Notes: generated from the sequence alone by a model not told the origin. A stretch of 10,843 nucleotides of DNA from Nitrospina sp. (GCA_004357365.1 SMVT01000042.1:1-10843), one strand, 5' to 3'; positions 1 through 6,909 are shown, numbered from the stretch's first letter. Program-made: numbers and translations.

Positions 1-224
1 CACATGATGGGAATGCCGCCGACCGGGAACAGGAACTTGAGGCGATCGATCTCCTCCCCCTCGGCCCTCAGAATCAGGTGGCTGACGCCTTTTTTCTTCT
101 GCGCGATTTCCCGCCGCGCCTTCTCCAGCGCGAACTTGTCCGCCAGGCTCCGGCTTTCATACCGGTTGTGGCTGAAGCTGATGATGCATTTGTCGATGAC
201 CGGTTTGTTATTGATTTTGAACAT
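1..224 (-). CDS. Hypothetical protein, 3' end outside window
   Basis: The minus strand is open from an ATG at 224-222 to the window edge, giving 74 residues with no stop, so the C-terminus is missing. The product begins MFKINNKPVIDKC and has a strongly basic, helix-prone middle (about residues 27-46, rich in Lys, Arg, Glu and Ala). A more hydrophobic stretch around FLFPVGGIPIM ends the visible part. No signal peptide or membrane segment is seen. Reading upstream in the same frame to the stop at 305-303 I found no other ATG, GTG or TTG, so the ATG at 224 is the only ordinary start. The only purine-rich upstream stretch (AGAGGG, about 249-244) is rather far from it. The gene diverges from the proteasome operon. 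I do not recognise the family; it could be a chance open frame, although its composition looks protein-like. Confidence 0.5.
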   Translation of the reverse strand, partial: MFKINNKPVIDKCIISFSHNRYESRSLADKFALEKARREIAQKKKGVSHLILRAEGEEIDRLKFLFPVGGIPIM

Positions 225-477
225 GGCGTGTGGCGGTGGATATCCCTCTGTGTTTCCTGAATCGGGATTCTCCGCGTGGCCTCCCGAAAAATTAAGAACC
301 TTTTAAGTTATTGTAATTAAAAACATAATCCCCGTTCCACTAATTTTATTTGAAATCAAGGGGTTAGTCGATCCGTAGGGGAACCAACCCGGCTGAGCGC
401 TTTCGGACACTGCTTGAAACCATTAAATTTTTGGGTCTTGCAGGGATTCGGGCCGACCTCCAAATCTGCGAAATGAC

Positions 478-507
478 TTGATTAATTGCGATTATTATTC
501 ATACAAT
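478..507 (+). promoter_or_regulatory. Putative sigma70-type promoter of the proteasome operon
   Basis: TTGATT (478-483) and TACAAT (502-507) are separated by 18 nt and resemble the -35 and -10 boxes. They match the consensus at 4 of 6 and 5 of 6 positions. Transcription would start near 514, leaving a leader of about 23 nt before the ATG at 537, just enough for the ribosome binding site. The surrounding AT-richness supports a promoter. The exact boxes are inferred by eye. Confidence 0.5.
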
Positions 508-525
508 TAGTAAATAATTCCCCTT

Positions 526-533
526 AAAGGTGA
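526..533 (+). promoter_or_regulatory. Ribosome binding site of the AAA+ ATPase gene
   Basis: AAAGGTGA lies 6 nt (counted from GG) before the ATG at 537. This supports 537 as the start of the first gene of the operon. Confidence 0.6.
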
Positions 534-536
534 CCG

Positions 537-2159
537 ATGGGAGACCCGACCCATATTATAGAATTGATCGATCAAATGCTGGAAGAAACCGCCGACCGGC
601 CGGACCTCCAGGAGAAAATATTCGATCTCCGGGATGCCCTGCTCCAGGCCCAGCAGTCCGCCCAACAGTATAATCTCAAAATCAAGACGTTGGAAGAGAC
701 CATCCGCCAGCTCAAACTGCCGGCGCATCGCATCGGGACCATCCTCGGTAAGGGCCAGGACAATCTCTACCGCCTGAACGTCGGCGGAACGGAATACCAG
801 GCGGCGGTCTCCCCCGAAATTCTCGAAAACGACTCCCTGAACGTCGGTGACCAGGTTGCGGTCAACGAGGGCTTTGTCGCCATCGCCAAACTGCCGCGGC
901 CGGAGCGTGGTCCGATTGCCCGCATCGTATCCCGCTTGGACGACGGCCACTGGATGGTCGGCGGCGGCACCAACAATTCCGATGCCATGGTGATCCCCTG
1001 CGCCGATTTGGAACAGGAACCCTTCAAGGAAGGGGACGAAGTGATTCTCGATCCCACCCAGAAGGTCATCATGAAACGCCTCCCCAAACGCCAGTCCAAA
1101 ACGCTGGTGGAGGACGATTATGTTCCGGTCACCTGGGACCAGGTCGGCGGCCAGGAGAAGGTCATCGAAGAAGTCCGCAAGGTCATCGAGTACCCCATCC
1201 TGCACGAAGAGATTCTCAAAAAAATGGAATACCGCATGCCCAAGGGGTTCCTCTTTTACGGCCCGCCGGGTTGCGGCAAAACCCTGATCGGCAGGGCCAT
1301 CCTGTCCGATGTGGTGTCCCAGCTCAAGTCCAAGGACGGAGCCAGCCAGGATCTGGAAGGCCGCTTCATTCACGTCAAGGGTCCGGAAATTCTGAATATG
1401 TGGCTCGGCGAGTCGGAGCGCAAGGTCCGCGAAATTTTCAAACGGGCACGCGAGTATAAGGAAAAGGGCAAGTTGCCCTTCATCTTCATCGACGAAGCCG
1501 AATCGATACTCGGCACGCGGCAGGCCCTGCGCGTCAACAATATTTCCAATACCCTGGTCCCGATGTTCTGCGCGGAGATGGACGGCATCCAGTCGGCCCG
1601 CGATATGGTGGTGATCCTGGCCACCAACCGGCCCGATCTGATCGACCCCGCGATTCTGCGCCCGGGCCGCATCGACCGCAAGATCAAAGTGGGACGGCCC
1701 AACCGGAAGGATTGCCAAGCGATTTTGAAAGTGTATCTCAAGCCGGAACTCCCGATCGAAGGCGACCGGCTGGAAGACTTGGTCCACCCGTTCCTCGATC
1801 ATTTGTTCAAGAAAACTCCAGATCAGGAGGCGCTGGTGCTGACCCTCCGCAACGGCGAATTCCAAAAACTCTATTGGAAGGATTTTATTTCCGGCGCCGT
1901 TCTCGAGGGCATCGTCCTGCGCGCCAAGGAGCGCGCCATCGAACGTGCCATCGCCGGAGAGGAACTGCAGATCAAAGCAGATGACCTGATGCATGCCCTG
2001 AAAAGCGAGTTCACCGAAAACAGCATTCTGCCGACCGACTCTAATATGGAAGACTGGCTCCAACTGCTCGACTTCGATCCCAAGAAGGTGGTCCGGGTCC
2101 GGCTGCCCGACGATTCCGATCAGGCCGCCTCCGATACCCTCAGCAGGTCGATCATATGA
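537..2159 (+). CDS. arc: Proteasome-associated AAA+ ATPase (Mpa/ARC type)
   Basis: Ring-forming ATPase that recognises tagged proteins, unfolds them and feeds them into the 20S proteasome. The 540-residue product has the Mpa/ARC layout: an N-terminal coiled coil (about 8-62), which in Mpa binds Pup; two OB-type interdomain segments (about 65-185); and one AAA+ domain. Visible motifs are Walker A GPPGCGKT (242-249), the pore-loop segment MWLGE (288-292, Trp289 at the aromatic position), Walker B FIFIDE (315-320), sensor-1 Asn364 in ATNRPD, and the arginine-finger region RPGRIDR (375-381). It is shorter than actinobacterial Mpa/ARC (roughly 590-610 residues). The C-terminus reads SRSII; the Gln-Tyr-Leu end that docks Mpa on the proteasome is absent, and so is an HbYX motif. 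Its TGA overlaps the dop ATG by 4 nt. FtsH or archaeal PAN are less likely given the operon and the lack of membrane segments. Confidence 0.96.
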   Translation: MGDPTHIIELIDQMLEETADRPDLQEKIFDLRDALLQAQQSAQQYNLKIKTLEETIRQLKLPAHRIGTILGKGQDNLYRLNVGGTEYQAAVSPEILENDSLNVGDQVAVNEGFVAIAKLPRPERGPIARIVSRLDDGHWMVGGGTNNSDAMVIPCADLEQEPFKEGDEVILDPTQKVIMKRLPKRQSKTLVEDDYVPVTWDQVGGQEKVIEEVRKVIEYPILHEEILKKMEYRMPKGFLFYGPPGCGKTLIGRAILSDVVSQLKSKDGASQDLEGRFIHVKGPEILNMWLGESERKVREIFKRAREYKEKGKLPFIFIDEAESILGTRQALRVNNISNTLVPMFCAEMDGIQSARDMVVILATNRPDLIDPAILRPGRIDRKIKVGRPNRKDCQAILKVYLKPELPIEGDRLEDLVHPFLDHLFKKTPDQEALVLTLRNGEFQKLYWKDFISGAVLEGIVLRAKERAIERAIAGEELQIKADDLMHALKSEFTENSILPTDSNMEDWLQLLDFDPKKVVRVRLPDDSDQAASDTLSRSII

Positions 2160-3646
2160 GCGATATCGTCCCTTTGCTGGGCATCGAAACGGAATACGGC
2201 ATCGTCCGCGAAGATCAGGAGGAATCGGACCCGGTCGAAGAGTCCATGCAACTGCTGGCGCGTTGCGAACTGAAAAGCGTGTTTCGCGCCTGGGCCTATG
2301 ACCGCGAAAGCACCCACCTCGACATGCGCGGGTTTCGGGTGTCGCACCTGGCGCAGGATGAAGAGGAAGACGAGTTTTGCGAACAGGACCGCAAACGGCC
2401 CTATTCGTACTGGGAGATGAAAAGCGACCGGGTGCTGACCAACGGCGCGCGTTTTTACAACGACCACACGCACCCGGAATACAGCACGCCCGAATGCCGG
2501 ACCGTGTTCGATCTGGTCACGCACGATCTGGCTGGAGAAAAAATCGTCGGTGAATGCGTCCGCCTCCGCAACCAGGATCTGGGCGGCGACTTTTTACAGT
2601 TATTTAAAAACAACACCGACTACAGCGGGCACAGTTACGGCACGCATGACAATTACCTGATTCCGCGCAAACTGCCGTTCGAGGTCTGGGTCCGGCATCT
2701 GGTACCGTTTCTGGTGACGCGGCAGTTGTACGCGGGAGCCGGAAAGATCGGAGCGGAACGAAAAAACGAAGACGGGTTCACCGGTCTCCAGCTGGCGCAA
2801 CGCGCCGATTTCATCGACAGCGTGCTCAGTATCGAGACGATGACCCAGCGGCCCATCATCAATACCCGGGACGAGCCGCACGCGACGCAGGATTACCGGC
2901 GTCTGCATCTGATTCTGGGCGACGCCAACATGTCGCCCTACGCCACCGCATTGAAGGTGGGCACCACCCGCTTGGTGTTGACGCTGATCGGCGCGCAGAA
3001 ACTGGACGCGCCGTTTGAACTGGCGGAACCGGTGGCCGACGTTCAGCGCGTGTCGCGGGATATCACCGGTGCGACGCCGTTGCAATTGAAATCGGGGAAG
3101 ACCGTCACCCCGCTGGAAATCCAGGAATGGTATCTCGAGCAGGCGCTCAAGCATTCCGGGCTGGCCGGCGAAACGGAAGAATGGGACTGGGTCACCCGCG
3201 AGTGGGGCCGGACCTTGAACGACCACCGGCATCACCCGGAACGGCTGGCCGACCGCATCGACTGGGCAATCAAGCAGAGCCTGTTCAACGATTTTATGGA
3301 GGCCGAGGGGGTGAGCTGGGACGACCCGATTTTACCAAGCCTCGATTTGGAGTATCATAACCTGAACCCGGAACGCGGTTTGTATTACGCTCTCCGCGAA
3401 CAAGGTCGTGTGGCCGGGTTGATCGAGCCCGGTGAAGTGGACGTCGCCGTCCATCGTGCACCGCAGGACACGCGCGCCCGGTTTCGTGGTTTGGCCGTCG
3501 AGCAGGAAAGCGACGCTATTAAAAACATCCATTGGACGGGAATCGAATTCAATAATGGTGAAGTTATCGATCTATCCACGATCATCACCAAAGAAGATGT
3601 CGGTCAGATCCTGGATTCTAATAAGGAGCAGTTTGCATGGAAATGA
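2156..3646 (+). CDS. dop: Dop-like deamidase/depupylase of the tag
   Basis: Member of the carboxylate-amine ligase-like Dop/PafA family. Dop converts the C-terminal Gln of the tag to Glu and can cleave the tag from substrates. The 496-residue product starts with the nucleotide/Mg-binding motif GIETEYG (Glu11, Glu13) and has NGARFYNDHTHPEYS (96-110), in which Asp103 aligns with the catalytic Asp. It also has LFKNNTD (149-155), INTRDEPHA (235-243) and GDANMS (255-260). I call it Dop rather than PafA because of the segment between about residues 45 and 92 (W-Y-x2-ES, then DMRGF, then an insertion), which corresponds to the Dop loop; PafA lacks it. The loop is strongly acidic (QDEEEDEF). The sibling gene at 5365 lacks this loop and matches PafA better. 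The start overlaps the ATPase stop (ATGA), and the end overlaps the tag gene by 10 nt, which suggests coupled translation. Confidence 0.93.
   Translation: MSDIVPLLGIETEYGIVREDQEESDPVEESMQLLARCELKSVFRAWAYDRESTHLDMRGFRVSHLAQDEEEDEFCEQDRKRPYSYWEMKSDRVLTNGARFYNDHTHPEYSTPECRTVFDLVTHDLAGEKIVGECVRLRNQDLGGDFLQLFKNNTDYSGHSYGTHDNYLIPRKLPFEVWVRHLVPFLVTRQLYAGAGKIGAERKNEDGFTGLQLAQRADFIDSVLSIETMTQRPIINTRDEPHATQDYRRLHLILGDANMSPYATALKVGTTRLVLTLIGAQKLDAPFELAEPVADVQRVSRDITGATPLQLKSGKTVTPLEIQEWYLEQALKHSGLAGETEEWDWVTREWGRTLNDHRHHPERLADRIDWAIKQSLFNDFMEAEGVSWDDPILPSLDLEYHNLNPERGLYYALREQGRVAGLIEPGEVDVAVHRAPQDTRARFRGLAVEQESDAIKNIHWTGIEFNNGEVIDLSTIITKEDVGQILDSNKEQFAWK
3623..3628 (+). promoter_or_regulatory. Shine-Dalgarno that sets the UBact start
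   Basis: AAGGAG inside the 3' end of dop lies 8 nt before the ATG at 3637 and 14 nt before the in-frame ATG at 3643. It favours 3637 as the start of the tag gene. It is also one of the better Shine-Dalgarno sequences in the operon, which fits a small protein needed in large amounts. Confidence 0.7.
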
Positions 3647-3813
3647 ATGATCCTTTACGACGGGAGGAAAAGAAAGAGTCCACTCCGGACCGGCAGGACA
3701 GCGGTCCTTCCACGCCAGACGTGAACCGGCCGGGACGTGACGATCTCCTCAAGCGCATGAAAAAAGTCGACCCTAAGCAGTCGGAAAAATACAAACAGCG
3801 TACGGGTCAATGA
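3637..3813 (+). CDS. ubact: UBact, Pup-like protein tag (58 aa)
   Basis: Small protein modifier attached to lysines of substrates to mark them for the proteasome. The 58-residue product begins MEMNDPLRRE and ends KQRTGQ. It lacks Cys, Trp and Phe, has one Tyr, and about half its residues are charged (8 Lys, 7 Arg, 7 Asp, 5 Glu), as expected for a disordered, Pup-like protein. The only hydrophobic cluster (DDLLKRMKKV, 35-44) sits in the C-terminal half, where Pup forms helices on Dop, PafA and the ATPase. The end is Arg-Thr-Gly-Gln rather than Gly-Gly-Glu/Gln of Pup, which is the UBact hallmark. The final Gln would need deamidation by Dop before ligation. The position between dop and prcB is that of pup in actinobacteria. 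A strong AAGGAG supports the start at 3637. It overlaps dop by 10 nt and prcB by 4 nt (ATGA). Function is inferred from position, size and C-terminus, not from long sequence similarity. Confidence 0.92.
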   Translation: MEMNDPLRREEKKESTPDRQDSGPSTPDVNRPGRDDLLKRMKKVDPKQSEKYKQRTGQ

Positions 3814-4613
3814 GCGATAAGCCGGACAATAATTTTAACGGGCCGGGAGATTTCATCGATCTTCTGGAGCGGTCGGGGTATTCCTGGCCTTCAGCCATCC
3901 AGGGTTTGACCACCATCGACAAGGCCAGCGTGCTCCAAGGCACGACCGTGCTGGCCTTTCATTTCAAGGACGGCGTGATCGTCGCCGGAGACCGCCGCGC
4001 CACCGCCGGCAGCGCCATCATGTACGAGCGGTGCGATAAGGTGATTCCCATCGACGACTATTCGCTGATGGCCATCGCCGGGGTGCCCGCCACGGCGTTC
4101 GAGATGGCGCGCATCCTTTCGCACAACTTCGAATATTACCGCCGCTCGCAACTGCAACCCTTAAGCACCGAAGGCAAAATCCGCGCCCTGTCCAAACTGC
4201 TGAAGGACAACATCGGTCTCGCCTTGCAAGGCGTCGGCGCGGTCAGTCCCATCTTCGTGACCTACGACACGAAAGAAGCCAAACCCTACATTTATTTTTA
4301 CGATCTTCTGGGAGCGCAGTTCGAAATCCAGACCCACACCGCCACCGGGTCCGGCTCGCCGGTGATTCGCGGTATTCTGGAATACGAAAATCTTTGGGGT
4401 TCCAAAACGCTGGCCGAACGCAACCTGAAAGGGGCGGCGCAACTGGCCATCCGCCTCCTGCAAACCGCCGCACAGTTCGACAGCGCCACCGGGCAGGCCC
4501 GTCCCGAAGACAAAATTTATCCGATCATCGCCAGCATCACCGAGAAGGGTTACCGGTTCATGCCGGAAGACGAGTTAGCGGCGCTGTTCCTGGAATCCAC
4601 TAAAAGGAAATAA
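3810..4613 (+). CDS. prcB: 20S proteasome beta subunit, catalytic
   Basis: Proteolytic subunit of the 20S core, an N-terminal-nucleophile threonine hydrolase. The 267-residue product has a 44-residue propeptide ending in QG, then TTVLAFHFKDG. Removal of the propeptide would expose Thr45 as Thr1. Counting from it, Asp17 (Asp61 in AGDRR) and Lys33 (Lys77 in CDKV) fall exactly where the catalytic triad requires. Other family segments are AIAGVPATAFEMAR, GVGAVSPIFVTYD and TGSGSP (near Ser129 of the mature chain). The length is close to actinobacterial PrcB. The start overlaps the tag gene stop (ATGA) and has no strong Shine-Dalgarno of its own, so translation is probably coupled to the tag gene. 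HslV is excluded by the propeptide, the operon context and the alpha-subunit partner downstream. Confidence 0.97.
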   Translation: MSDKPDNNFNGPGDFIDLLERSGYSWPSAIQGLTTIDKASVLQGTTVLAFHFKDGVIVAGDRRATAGSAIMYERCDKVIPIDDYSLMAIAGVPATAFEMARILSHNFEYYRRSQLQPLSTEGKIRALSKLLKDNIGLALQGVGAVSPIFVTYDTKEAKPYIYFYDLLGAQFEIQTHTATGSGSPVIRGILEYENLWGSKTLAERNLKGAAQLAIRLLQTAAQFDSATGQARPEDKIYPIIASITEKGYRFMPEDELAALFLESTKRK

Positions 4614-4615
4614 CC

Positions 4616-5362
4616 ATGTTTGACGAACCGTTTCGATGGATGGAGGCCATTTCCACCCGCCACAGTTACGTCCAGGCGAAACTGAAAAAAGGCCAGCCGG
4701 TCCTGGCCGTTCCTTACCAAGGCGGAGCGCTGATGATGGGGTTCACCGCCCAGCCCGGAAAAATTTTTGAATTGTACGACCGCATCGCCCTCGGCAGTCT
4801 CGGCCATCCCGCCGACGTCGAACGTCTGCGCATGACGCTTCTCGACATGGCGCATCTCGAAGGGTTCAACCGGTCGGAAAAAGATGTTACCATTGCCCGG
4901 CTCCTCCAGTTCGGAATCGCCCCGGCCATAAAACAGAATTTCGAGGAAGTCATGCGGGCGCCGTATCTGGTCAAACTGCTGTTTGCCGAAATCGATTTCG
5001 ACAACCAGGCGGCGTTCTTCCGGCTCAATTACGACGGACACTCGGAGATGTTCAAAAAAGGAGCGGTGATCTCCGGTAACGACAAGGAATCGGAGTGGAT
5101 TCAAAAACAGATCGAGCAAACCGATTTTGCCTCGCTTTCGCTGGAGAAGGCTTTAATAGAAGCCTGCCACCTGTGGGAAGAGGGCAAGAAACAGGGTGCG
5201 CCCGAATCCGAAGATGACGAAGACCCACCGGTCGGCTTGGCGGAGGCGTTCGATCAATGGACGCTGGAAGCTGCGGTTCTTTCCACGGAAACCGAACGCA
5301 AGGCCCTGTACCGGAGGGTCACCCCGGATGAAATCGAATCTTTAAAAACGGCGGCGAAATAA
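4616..5362 (+). CDS. prcA: 20S proteasome alpha subunit
   Basis: Forms the outer rings of the 20S core, gating substrate entry and docking the ATPase. The 248-residue product shows the PrcA pattern: an N-terminal segment (FDEPFRWMEAISTRHSYVQ) corresponding to the gating residues and H0 helix, KKGQPVLAVPYQGGALMMG, the KIFELYDRIALGSLGHPADV block typical of alpha subunits, and an acidic, probably flexible stretch near 197-206 (PESEDDEDPP). It has no N-terminal catalytic threonine, as expected. The start is well supported: AAGGA (4604-4608) lies 7 nt upstream. It follows prcB by 2 nt and precedes pafA by 2 nt. The prcB-prcA order is the same as in actinobacteria. Confidence 0.95.
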   Translation: MFDEPFRWMEAISTRHSYVQAKLKKGQPVLAVPYQGGALMMGFTAQPGKIFELYDRIALGSLGHPADVERLRMTLLDMAHLEGFNRSEKDVTIARLLQFGIAPAIKQNFEEVMRAPYLVKLLFAEIDFDNQAAFFRLNYDGHSEMFKKGAVISGNDKESEWIQKQIEQTDFASLSLEKALIEACHLWEEGKKQGAPESEDDEDPPVGLAEAFDQWTLEAAVLSTETERKALYRRVTPDEIESLKTAAK

Positions 5363-5364
5363 AC

Positions 5365-6822
5365 ATGAAACGCAGAATATACGGAATCGAAACCGAATAC
5401 GGCCTCCTGATCAAAGAGGAGGATTTCAAATACGGCCCCATCGACGTCGCGGTCCGCATTAAAAATCATATCTTCGACCAGAAGCAGGGCGTGCTCGACT
5501 TGCATTACCGCGCCAACGACGAACCGCCCGGCAACGGCGGGTTTCTCGCCAACGGCGGCCGCATTTACCTCGACATGGGCCATCTCGAATACGCGTCGCC
5601 GGAATGTTCCAACCTGGTGGACCTGATCACGTTCGACCGCGCCGGCGATGAGATTGTACAAAAAGCCCTGGAGGAATTGGGTTGGGCAGATCAGGTAGCG
5701 TTTATCAAGAACAACGTCGATTTGGAAACCAACGCCACCTTCGGGTGCCACGAGAACTATCTCGTCAGCCGCGCGTTCCAGTTCGACAACCGCGAAAACC
5801 TGCGCCTGCTGGCGTCGTTTCTGGTGACCCGCCAGATTTATTCCGGCGCGGGACGAACCGGCGCCTGCAACCCGCAACCGTTCCGCGACTGGGACGACAT
5901 CCATCAGACGCGCAAGGACGAGGAAAAGGTCAACTTCCAGATTTCCCAGCGCGCCGATCACATCCCCAACGAATTTTACCGGTGGGTGCAGTACAATCGC
6001 GCGATCGTCAATACCCGCGACGAACCGTTGTCCGATCCCAGCAAGTACCGGCGCATTCATCTGCTGGTGGGCGATTCCAACATGAGCGAATTCGCCTGCG
6101 CTCTCAAGATGGGCACCACCTCTCTGATGATGGAGCTGATCGAGTTGGGCGTGGCTAATCCGGAATGGATTCTTTCCAACTCTGTGGATACCATGCGCGA
6201 TATTTCCCGCGATCCCGAGTTCAAATGGGAGATCACTCTGCGCGACGGCAAGCCGACCACCGCCCTGGAATTGCAGTGGGACATGCTACAGGCCGGCAAG
6301 AAATATCTGGTCGGCTCCTCCAGTGATGCCGACTGGGTGCTGGAGGCTTGGGAATCGGTGCTGACCGATATGCCCAAGGGGCCGGAAGCCCTTATCGGGC
6401 GCGTCGACTGGGCCAGCAAGTATTGGTTGCTCACCGAATTCATGAAATCGGAAAACGTGGGATGGCAGGACCCGTGGATCAAAAGTCTCGATCTGGAGTT
6501 CCATAACCTCAACAAAGCGCACGGCCTGTATTGGGGCCTCGAAGCAAACGGCGACGCCCACCGCAAAACCTCCGACGAAGCCATCCGGTTTGCGATGTCC
6601 AGCGCCCCCAAGGGTACCCGCGCCGACGGCCGCGGCGAACTGGTGAAAACCCTGCTGGAAAGCCAGGCCGGTTATCTGATCGACTGGATCGGATTCCGCC
6701 TCAATAAAGAAGAACCCTTCCTCATGCTGGATCCTTTCGTTTCCTACAAAAAGGAAATCCAGGAATACCTGCGCCGCATGGATTTGCAGGAACCCTTCGA
6801 TGGCAAAAATTATTCCCGCTGA
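5365..6822 (+). CDS. pafA: PafA-like ligase attaching the tag to lysines
   Basis: Ligase that uses ATP to activate the C-terminal Glu of the tag and joins it to substrate lysines. The 485-residue product starts RRIYGIETEYG (Glu9 and Glu11 bind nucleotide/Mg). It has NGGRIYLDMGHLEYASPEC (63-81) with Asp70 at the catalytic position, FIKNNVD (113-119), GCHENYL (127-133), VNTRDEP (215-221) and GDSNMSE (236-242), and a C-terminal domain with IDWIGFRLN followed by LDPF, as in PafA. It lacks the Dop loop, which separates it from the paralogue at 2156. Two departures from actinobacterial PafA (compared from memory) are a one-residue-shorter loop after the catalytic Asp and an insertion of roughly 15-20 residues near 165-190 (ACNPQPFRDWDD region). 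It follows prcA by 2 nt without a clear Shine-Dalgarno, and it is the last gene of the operon. Confidence 0.92.
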   Translation: MKRRIYGIETEYGLLIKEEDFKYGPIDVAVRIKNHIFDQKQGVLDLHYRANDEPPGNGGFLANGGRIYLDMGHLEYASPECSNLVDLITFDRAGDEIVQKALEELGWADQVAFIKNNVDLETNATFGCHENYLVSRAFQFDNRENLRLLASFLVTRQIYSGAGRTGACNPQPFRDWDDIHQTRKDEEKVNFQISQRADHIPNEFYRWVQYNRAIVNTRDEPLSDPSKYRRIHLLVGDSNMSEFACALKMGTTSLMMELIELGVANPEWILSNSVDTMRDISRDPEFKWEITLRDGKPTTALELQWDMLQAGKKYLVGSSSDADWVLEAWESVLTDMPKGPEALIGRVDWASKYWLLTEFMKSENVGWQDPWIKSLDLEFHNLNKAHGLYWGLEANGDAHRKTSDEAIRFAMSSAPKGTRADGRGELVKTLLESQAGYLIDWIGFRLNKEEPFLMLDPFVSYKKEIQEYLRRMDLQEPFDGKNYSR

Positions 6823-6852
6823 TATCGGGTCCAAACGGATTGAATTTCCATG

Positions 6853-6874
6853 TGCCGTGACAGGGATAACGGCA
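6853..6874 (+). other. Weak hairpin after the proteasome operon
   Basis: TGCCGT (6853-6858) and ACGGCA (6869-6874) form a 6-bp stem around a 10-nt loop. An alternative pairing, ACAGG-AT with ATCCTGT (6860-6880), overlaps it. No T-tract follows, so an intrinsic terminator is not supported. It could stabilise the mRNA end or be chance. Confidence 0.3.
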
Positions 6875-6909
6875 TCCTGTGTGAGTGCGTCGTTATGCGG
6901 AATTTAGGG

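Larger units (their letters stand above)
225..536. other. Divergent intergenic region, AT-rich
   Basis: This 312-bp stretch separates the partial minus-strand gene from the proteasome operon. About 285-360 and 474-525 are clearly AT-rich compared with the flanking genes. Besides the promoter proposed at 478-507, a CATAAT (324-329) and, on the minus strand, a TACAAT (315-310) could be -10 boxes, but neither has a convincing -35 partner. I see no tRNA, no recognisable riboswitch, no convincing terminator and no believable small gene here. Confidence 0.6.

Noticed and set aside
4..306. 100-codon + strand frame at the left edge
   Set aside because: It is rich in Arg, Ser, Leu and Pro in the way of shadow frames. 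The opposite strand reads as a more protein-like product and stays open to the edge.
507..2063. Long open frame (518 codons) on the minus strand opposite the ATPase gene
   Set aside because: It is the antisense shadow of a gene with clear Walker A, Walker B and sensor motifs. The translation shows no family motif and its length follows from the GC-biased third codon position of the true gene.
3637..3813. Calling the tag a standard Pup
   Set aside because: Pup ends in Gly-Gly-Glu or Gly-Gly-Gln. This one ends in Arg-Thr-Gly-Gln, which fits UBact better; the role is the same kind.
2156..6822. Reversed assignment of dop and pafA
   Set aside because: Only the gene at 2156 has the Dop loop region and the W-Y-x2-ES/RGF segment. 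The gene at 5365 has NGGRIYLD directly after a short N-terminal part and the PafA-like C-terminal domain.
6853..6880. Intrinsic terminator after pafA
   Set aside because: A short stem can be drawn, but no T-rich tract follows and a competing pairing is equally good.
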